Source: Nitrospirota bacterium (lineage in GTDB: Bacteria; Nitrospirota; Thermodesulfovibrionia; Thermodesulfovibrionales; JdFR-85). From it: a stretch of 11,150 nucleotides of DNA. Below are positions 6,969 to 11,150 of this stretch, one piece after another. Made by a program: the position numbers and the translations under genes. The stretch is taken from the NCBI GenBank assembly GCA_013151785.1, contig JAADHP010000082.1:1-11150 (forward strand). Reading direction: 5' to 3'. Positions within the stretch are counted from its first letter, which is position 1. Every line of letters begins with the position of its first letter. The notes beneath the pieces were generated by a model. That model saw only the letters and a program-made list of their open reading frames with translations. It did no database searches and had not been told where the DNA came from.

Positions 6969-8165
6969 TTAAAGGAGATCTGTCTTGATTCCTTTTATCC
7001 TTGCCACATGGGCTACATCCTTGTCGCCCCTTCCCGAAAGATTTACGATTATAATATTGTCCCTGGAGAGTTTTGGAGCAAGCTTAATAGCTTCAGCAAT
7101 AGCGTGTGCAGATTCAAGTGCTGGAATAATACCTTCAAGTCTGGCCAGGAGTTCAAATGCCCTCAGTGCTTCTTTGTCTGTAGCATAGGTATATTTAACC
7201 CGTCCTGAATCATGCAAAAAGGCATGTTCAGGCCCAACAGAGGCATAATCAAGACCCGCGGATACCGAGTGGGTGCCCAGCACATTGCCATCCCTGTTCT
7301 GCAATAGATAGCTTTTACAACCCTGAAAGACACCCACTGCTCCACCTGCAAATCGTGCTGCATGTTTGCCTGTTCTTATACCCAGGCCACCTGCCTCCAC
7401 GCCTATCATTTTGATATTATCCCTGAGAAAGGCACTGAAAAGTCCCATGGCATTACTACCTCCACCCACACAGGCTATCAGATAATCTGGCAGTCTTCCC
7501 TCGGCCTTTAATATCTGTTTCCTTGCCTCCTTGCCTATTACAGACTGGAATTCCCTTACTATAGTGGGAAATGGATGGGGACCAAATACAGTGCCAAGCA
7601 CATAGTGGGTTGTGCGGACATTGGTTGTCCAGTCTCTGAGGGCCTCATTAATGGCATCCTTAAGGGTTTTGGAGCCTGTGGGAACCTCTGTTACCTTTGC
7701 TCCCAACAACTGCATTCTGAATACATTCAGGGCCTGTCTACGCATATCCTCTGAGCCCATGTATATCTCACACTCCAGCCCTACAAGGGCAGCACCTGTG
7801 GCAGTGGCCACTCCGTGCTGCCCAGCTCCTGTTTCAGCTATCAGCCTTTTTTTGCCCATCTTCTTTGCAAGAAGGGCCTGACCAAGGGCATTGTTTATCT
7901 TATGTGCTCCTGTATGGGTGAGGTCTTCCCGTTTCAGATATATCTTGGCTCCACCAAGGTATTCAGTGAGTCTGCTGGCAAAATACAGTGGCGTAGGACG
8001 GCCAACATAGTCCTTCAGAAGGAGATTAAATTCTCTTTTGAACTCTCTGTCAGAACGGAACTTTTTAAATGCAGCCTCAAGCTCCTCCAGGGCAGGCACA
8101 AGGGTCTCTGGCACAAACCTGCCACCATATTCACCAAAATAGCCTTTTTTCCTTCTTGAAGACAT
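6969..8165 (-). CDS. trpB: Tryptophan synthase beta chain (TrpB1 type)
   Basis: A 398-residue PLP enzyme, normal length, that condenses indole with L-serine to give tryptophan. The N-terminal [17 protein letters not shown] is diagnostic. The PLP Schiff-base lysine is Lys89 in HTGAHKINN, the catalytic acid Glu111 in ETGAGQHG, the phosphate-binding loop GGGSNAM (234-240), Asp306 in SAGLDY, and Ser377 in LSGRGDKD. Sequence type is the canonical TrpB1 that normally pairs with TrpA, yet no trpA or other trp gene is beside it. I chose ATG at 8165. An in-frame TTG at 8189 would add eight residues, but it has no ribosome site and would lie upstream of the best -10 element. The ATG also lacks a Shine-Dalgarno sequence. 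A TATAAT at 8177-8172 ends 6 nt before it, so the mRNA may be leaderless. Confidence 0.97.
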   Translation of the reverse strand: MSSRRKKGYFGEYGGRFVPETLVPALEELEAAFKKFRSDREFKREFNLLLKDYVGRPTPLYFASRLTEYLGGAKIYLKREDLTHTGAHKINNALGQALLAKKMGKKRLIAETGAGQHGVATATGAALVGLECEIYMGSEDMRRQALNVFRMQLLGAKVTEVPTGSKTLKDAINEALRDWTTNVRTTHYVLGTVFGPHPFPTIVREFQSVIGKEARKQILKAEGRLPDYLIACVGGGSNAMGLFSAFLRDNIKMIGVEAGGLGIRTGKHAARFAGGAVGVFQGCKSYLLQNRDGNVLGTHSVSAGLDYASVGPEHAFLHDSGRVKYTYATDKEALRAFELLARLEGIIPALESAHAIAEAIKLAPKLSRDNIIIVNLSGRGDKDVAHVARIKGIKTDLL

Positions 8166-8177
8166 TAAAACATTATA
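8166..8177 (-). promoter_or_regulatory. Consensus -10 element placed for a leaderless trpB transcript
   Basis: On the minus strand a perfect TATAAT (8177-8172) is followed by six bases and then the trpB ATG. Initiation at the usual distance from a -10 would start the mRNA at or one base before the A of the ATG. The -35 region (around 8200-8195) matches consensus poorly, so the promoter would lean on the -10 or on an activator. Confidence 0.5.
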
Positions 8178-8216
8178 CAATATTTTCAACTTTGAATTCT
8201 CTGCATGGGAGAAGGA

Positions 8217-8264
8217 CTCAAATTTGCCAATTGACTCCTTGGTCAGGCCACAGGTATAGTCATT
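8217..8264 (+). repeat. Diverged dispersed repeat, copy 2 (partner at 1905-1952)
   Basis: Same-orientation counterpart of the repeat at 1905-1952, about 73 percent identical by hand count, with the last ten bases (TATAGTCATT) identical. It lies about 50 bp upstream of the trpB start codon and is followed by a nested hairpin at 8272-8310 that has no obvious counterpart after copy 1. Confidence 0.45.
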
Positions 8265-8404
8265 TCAGACCATTCTCGTAGGCCATCCAGGGCCTCATCC
8301 GAGTGAGAATCAGGTTCACGCTCCTGGTGAATCTTATGTAAAATTCAAAACCCTTCAGATTTGGGATAAAGGATCTAATAGAGAGGAAAATGCCATTACT
8401 TGGG

Positions 8405-8441
8405 GTGTTAGTTTATAACACGTTCCTGTTACAGAAGGAAC
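8405..8441 (+). promoter_or_regulatory. Two adjacent inverted repeats upstream of the OsmC-family promoter
   Basis: GTGTTA (8405-8410) and TAACAC (8416-8421) are a perfect 6-bp inverted repeat with a 5-base centre. GTTCCT (8422-8427) and AGGAAC (8436-8441) form another with an 8-base centre, directly adjoining. They end 14 bp before the predicted -35. The position suits an operator for a dimeric regulator, for example of oxidative-stress response, but no known consensus is matched with confidence. Confidence 0.3.
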
Positions 8442-8455
8442 TAATTTGGGGGTAC

Positions 8456-8483
8456 TTGAACAGCCCTGCATTTTTATTATAAA
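8456..8483 (+). promoter_or_regulatory. Predicted sigma70-type promoter of the OsmC-family gene
   Basis: TTGAAC (8456-8461), a 16-nt spacer, and TATAAA (8478-8483) match the sigma70 consensus at four and five of six positions. Transcription would start near 8490, leaving a leader of about 45 nt that carries the AGGAGGA ribosome site at 8524-8530. Confidence 0.5.
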
Positions 8484-8535
8484 ATGTCTATGCCTAATTA
8501 AGAGTATTTACAACTTTACCATGAGGAGGATAGTG

Positions 8536-9006
8536 ATGGCTGAAGAAAAAGAGGTTGTAGAGCTTGAGGAACAACTGAAAGGGTATAAAGAAAAGGTTGC
8601 CACTATTACAAAAGGATGGCTTGAATGGGACAGGGATCTCATTTTTGTTGGCAGAACACAGCGTGGCTATGAGATAGATTTTGATGCAAAGGTGGAATGG
8701 GGATGTATGCCCACAGAAAGTCTGCTTCTGAGCCTTGCAGGCTGTATGGCTATAGATATGGTATCTTTTCTCCAGAAAATGAGATGCAATCTTAAATCCT
8801 TTAAGATTGATATTGAAGGAGAGAGGAATCCAACCCCTCCACAGTATTATAAAGCTGTGAAGATGACTATCAGGCTCTCTGGCGATGGTCTCACGGAGAA
8901 AAAGATTCAGCGTGCCATCTCCCTGTCACAGGAAAAATACTGTTCTGTATATAACTCGTTGCGCCCTGATATGAAGGTATCAGTGGATTATATAGTGGAA
9001 GGATAA
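8536..9006 (+). CDS. OsmC/YhfA-family protein (probable thiol peroxide reductase)
   Basis: A 156-residue OsmC-like protein. Family members reduce organic or hydrogen peroxides with a two-cysteine centre. Cys70 in LSLAGCMAIDM matches the cysteine at the start of the long central helix, and Cys136 in SQEKYCSVYNSL matches the second conserved cysteine. Glu61 in MPTESLLLSL lies at the conserved active-site acid. Cys57 and Cys84 are extra. The beta-rich N-terminal half (VATITKGWLEWDRDLIFVG) is preceded by a short acidic helix. ATG at 8536 is preferred because AGGAGGA (8524-8530) sits 5 nt upstream; the in-frame ATG at 8521 lies before that site. It is monocistronic and convergent with the phosphorylase gene, 71 bp away. 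The family is clear; the natural substrate and reductant are unknown. Confidence 0.93.
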   Translation: MAEEKEVVELEEQLKGYKEKVATITKGWLEWDRDLIFVGRTQRGYEIDFDAKVEWGCMPTESLLLSLAGCMAIDMVSFLQKMRCNLKSFKIDIEGERNPTPPQYYKAVKMTIRLSGDGLTEKKIQRAISLSQEKYCSVYNSLRPDMKVSVDYIVEG

Positions 9007-9077
9007 AGAATCCATATCAGATTTTTACAAAGATAAGGAATTCAAAAAAACTGCAGTGCCTGCCTCTATAGAGAATA

Positions 9078-10439
9078 TTATAATATAACCTTTTTAATCA
9101 GTTCTCTTTGAGGAGGAGGCTCTTTATCGATTTTAAAAGCATCCATCACAAGCTGATAGGCTGAATCAAGATTCCTGTCATCATTGTAGTGTAGCACTGC
9201 TATAAAGTCACCTTTGCTGACCTCCTGTGAAGACTTCCTGTTCAAAATAATTCCTGCAGCATGGTCTATTGGCTCATCAGGTCTTGTCCTTCCTGCTCCG
9301 AGCAACAGGGCAGCATGCCCTATCTTTTCAGCATCAATAAACTGTATTATCCCGCTTTCAGGTGCCTCCACAGGTTTCATATTGCTTGCAACAGGCATAA
9401 GGGCAGGATTGGCTACCACCTCAGGATTACCTCCCTGTGATTCTATCATCTCTACAAATTTGGCAAGTGCATCACCAGAATCGATCAGGGACTGGAGTTT
9501 GTGCCTCTTTGTTTCTATCAGGTCATCTGTTATCTCTACCTCATTAAATGACAGAGATGTGTCTTCCTCATTAAAAGTAACTATCTCCTCTGCAATTATA
9601 AGCATGAATGCACCAAGAGTCAGTATCAACTCTGACAGGTCAGCCTCTTCCTTACCTTTCAGAATATTTATGCATTCCCTGATCTCCAGTGCATTTCCAA
9701 CGGCCTTTCCAAGGGGCTCGTTCATGTCTGTAATCAATGCAATTGTTTTCACACCAGAGGAGTTCCCGATTTCCACCATGGTTCTGGCAAGCCTCTCGGC
9801 ATCCTCAGGGGTCTTCATGAAAGCACCTGCACCTACTTTTACATCCAGAACAAGACCATTGAGCCCCTCAGCAAGCTTCTTGGACATTATACTTGATGCA
9901 ATCAGGGGTATGCTCTCAACAGTGGCTGTTGCATTGCGAAGCTCATATAGTCTCTTATCAAGAGGGGCTATCTCCTCTGATTGTGCTGTTATTACCACAC
10001 CTGTCTCCCACAGGATATTCCGCATATCCATGAACCGAAGTGATGTATTAAAGCCTGGTATTGCCTCTAATTTATCAATTGTCCCACCTGTATGCCCCAA
10101 TCCTCTGCCAGCAATCATGGGAACCACCACATCTGCAGCAGCCATCAGTGGTGCCAGCACAATGCTTACCTTATCACCCACACCACCTGTGGAATGTTTG
10201 TCCACCCTGGCACCTGGCATCTCTGAGAGGTCAAACCTCTTGCCACTTGATGTCATGACATCGGTAAGCCACAGTGTCTCCTCATCATCAAGCCCTTTTA
10301 TATAGCAGGCCATAAGAAATGCAGACATCTGATAATCTGTAACCATTCCTTCCAGATATCCATTCAGGAAGGTCTCTATCTCTTCCCTGGATACCTTATT
10401 GCCATCACGTTTTTTCTTGATAATTTCTCGTATTTCCAT
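9078..10439 (-). CDS. pdp: Pyrimidine-nucleoside phosphorylase / thymidine phosphorylase
   Basis: A 453-residue enzyme that splits thymidine, uridine or deoxyuridine with phosphate to give the base and (deoxy)ribose-1-phosphate. The fold runs from a helical N-terminal domain (MEIREIIKKKRDG) through the phosphate loop KHSTGGVGDK (81-90) to the family signature AGRGLGHTGGTIDKLE (110-125). The signature has Ala in place of the usual Ser. The block LDVKVGAGAFM (199-209) and the nucleoside-side stretch SIPLIASSIMSKK follow. Sequence features are mixed between PyNP and DeoA, so pdp versus deoA is not settled. The C-terminal domain is complete. No ribosome site precedes the ATG. A TATAAT ends 7 nt upstream, which suggests a leaderless mRNA. 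No other nucleoside-salvage gene is next to it. Confidence 0.95.
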   Translation of the reverse strand: MEIREIIKKKRDGNKVSREEIETFLNGYLEGMVTDYQMSAFLMACYIKGLDDEETLWLTDVMTSSGKRFDLSEMPGARVDKHSTGGVGDKVSIVLAPLMAAADVVVPMIAGRGLGHTGGTIDKLEAIPGFNTSLRFMDMRNILWETGVVITAQSEEIAPLDKRLYELRNATATVESIPLIASSIMSKKLAEGLNGLVLDVKVGAGAFMKTPEDAERLARTMVEIGNSSGVKTIALITDMNEPLGKAVGNALEIRECINILKGKEEADLSELILTLGAFMLIIAEEIVTFNEEDTSLSFNEVEITDDLIETKRHKLQSLIDSGDALAKFVEMIESQGGNPEVVANPALMPVASNMKPVEAPESGIIQFIDAEKIGHAALLLGAGRTRPDEPIDHAAGIILNRKSSQEVSKGDFIAVLHYNDDRNLDSAYQLVMDAFKIDKEPPPQRELIKKVIL

Positions 10440-10446
10440 AGTTGAG

Positions 10447-10476
10447 ATTATAACAAATCTCAGAAGGGATTTACAA
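10447..10476 (-). promoter_or_regulatory. Predicted promoter of the pyrimidine-nucleoside phosphorylase gene (leaderless geometry)
   Basis: Minus strand: TTGTAA (10476-10471), an 18-nt spacer, and a perfect TATAAT (10452-10447). Seven bases separate the -10 from the ATG at 10439, so the transcript should begin at or next to the start codon. The -35 overlaps the -35 of the divergent RDD gene base for base at 10471-10475. Confidence 0.6.
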
Positions 10477-10499
10477 AATCAGCATATATCTGATACTAT
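10470..10499 (+). promoter_or_regulatory. Predicted promoter of the RDD-mreB operon (leaderless geometry, extended -10)
   Basis: Plus strand: TTTACA (10470-10475, five of six consensus bases), an 18-nt spacer ending in TGA (10491-10493), and TACTAT (10494-10499). The TG makes this an extended -10. Seven bases separate it from the ATG at 10507, and there is no Shine-Dalgarno sequence between them. Confidence 0.6.
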
Positions 10500-10506
10500 T
10501 TCTTTA

Positions 10507-10923
10507 ATGAAAAGACCTGCTGGTTTACTTTTCCGTTGTGTTGCAAAGGCAATTGATATAGTTATTGTTGCTGTGGTCTTTGAGGTCTTGCACTGGGCAG
10601 GCCTGCTGGCAGGAATACTCTATATATTAATTGCTGATGGTTTGTTTGAAGGTAGAAGTGTTGGCAAAATTCTCTTGAAATTACAGACAGTAAGGGACGA
10701 TGGCAGTGTATGTACGGTAAAGGAATCAATACTGAGAAACATAACCATATGTTTGGGGATTGTTCTATGGAGGGCTCCGATAATCGGCTGGATTTTATTT
10801 TTTATTATAATAGGGGTTGAATTTCTTGTGTTACTGGGCAGTGATTCAGGTAAAAGGGTTGGAGATATATTAGCAAAAACCACTGTTATTGAAAGAGATG
10901 AAAAGACAATTCAAGGAGGATAA
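10507..10923 (+). CDS. Small RDD-domain membrane protein
   Basis: A 138-residue integral membrane protein with an RDD-type domain. The N-terminal helix carries the family Arg...Asp pattern (FRCVAKAIDIVIV, Arg10 and Asp17). The cytoplasmic-loop motif GRSVGKILLKLQTV (49-62) and the closing RVGDILAKTTVI (117-128) are also characteristic. Hydrophobic segments lie at about 14-44 (probably two passes) and 79-110 (two passes). The function of the family is poorly known; ion or metabolite transport has been proposed for some members. ATG at 10507 is chosen because membrane and family homology begin there. It has no ribosome site, and a -10 lies 7 nt before it. The stop codon abuts the mreB ATG, whose ribosome site is within the last codons here, so the two genes form an operon. 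Confidence 0.85.
   Translation: MKRPAGLLFRCVAKAIDIVIVAVVFEVLHWAGLLAGILYILIADGLFEGRSVGKILLKLQTVRDDGSVCTVKESILRNITICLGIVLWRAPIIGWILFFIIIGVEFLVLLGSDSGKRVGDILAKTTVIERDEKTIQGG

Positions 10924-11150
<227 letters not shown>

Larger units (their letters stand above)
8166..8535. other. Divergent trpB/OsmC intergenic spacer
   Basis: This 370-bp spacer has no credible gene. It holds the trpB -10, the second copy of the diverged repeat (8217-8264), and a nested hairpin just after it (8272-8277 with 8305-8310, and 8280-8284 with 8291-8295). Two further hairpins at 8405-8441 and the promoter of the OsmC-family gene at 8456-8483 complete it. I see no recognisable riboswitch or T-box, although a trp-related control element would be plausible next to trpB. 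Confidence 0.55.

Noticed and set aside
6951..7208. An 85-codon plus-strand frame beginning before the trpB stop
   Set aside because: Almost all of it is antisense to the conserved C-terminus of trpB, and the peptide has no recognisable features.
8166..8189. Upstream TTG start for trpB at 8189
   Set aside because: It has no ribosome site, would place the consensus TATAAT inside the coding sequence, and adds eight residues not typical of the TrpB N-terminus.
9064..9086. Palindromes CTCTATAGAG (9064-9073) and ATATTATAATAT (9075-9086) between convergent OsmC and phosphorylase genes
   Set aside because: The stems are short and AT-rich, the second overlaps the phosphorylase stop codon, and neither is a convincing terminator with a following U-tract.
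9214..10305. A 363-codon open frame on the plus strand inside the phosphorylase gene
   Set aside because: It is fully antisense to a gene with clear catalytic motifs, is rich in Ser, Ile and Pro as expected of a complementary-frame shadow, and shows no recognisable domain or ribosome site.

Overview
This is a bacterial chromosomal window of moderate GC content, dominated by housekeeping genes. It holds nine genes that I accept as real, two of them cut by the window edges, and several small non-coding structures. The mixture of a TtuA/Ncs6-type tRNA thiolase with a cysteine-rich tail, a response regulator with an HD-GYP output, mnmG and rsmG in one operon, an orphan trpB1 and an RDD protein ahead of mreB suggests a free-living Gram-negative-type bacterium outside the Enterobacteria. 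Nitrospirota or a Desulfobacterota-like lineage is possible, but that is a weak inference without a search.

Layout. Positions 1-770 (+) hold the 3' part of a PP-loop tRNA 2-thiolation enzyme. It runs tail-to-tail into a REC/HD-GYP cyclic-di-GMP response regulator (721-1791, -), and the two reading frames overlap by 50 bp. A 355-bp divergent spacer (1792-2146) carries a promoter for the HD-GYP gene, a heptanucleotide tandem repeat, and one copy of a diverged sequence repeat. A tightly packed operon follows on the + strand: a small zinc-ribbon protein, mnmG, an unrecognised 506-residue protein with a HEAT-like segment, and rsmG. The first three genes overlap their neighbours by 8 and 4 nt, so translation is probably coupled. 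MnmG (tRNA wobble U34) and RsmG (16S rRNA G527) both modify the decoding apparatus.

Between rsmG and the convergent trpB lies a 136-bp element (6784-6919). It has 21-bp perfect terminal inverted repeats and two internal hairpins. It could be a MITE-like element or a structured RNA. trpB (-) has no trpA beside it. The trpB/OsmC divergent spacer holds the second copy of the diverged repeat, several hairpins and a promoter for an OsmC-family peroxide-reductase-like gene (8536-9006, +). A pyrimidine-nucleoside phosphorylase gene (9078-10439, -) is divergent from a small RDD membrane protein gene (10507-10923, +), which abuts the start of mreB (10924 to the window end).

The most interesting signal is regulatory. 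Three genes without a Shine-Dalgarno sequence (trpB, the phosphorylase gene and the RDD gene) each have a -10 hexamer ending 6-7 nt before the ATG, as expected for leaderless mRNAs. The last two form a strikingly symmetric divergent promoter pair in which a single TTTACAA heptamer at 10470-10476 supplies both -35 elements. The two start codons are equidistant from its centre. Promoter and leaderless calls are made by eye and are untested. I found no CRISPR array, tRNA or rRNA gene, phage module or defence system.
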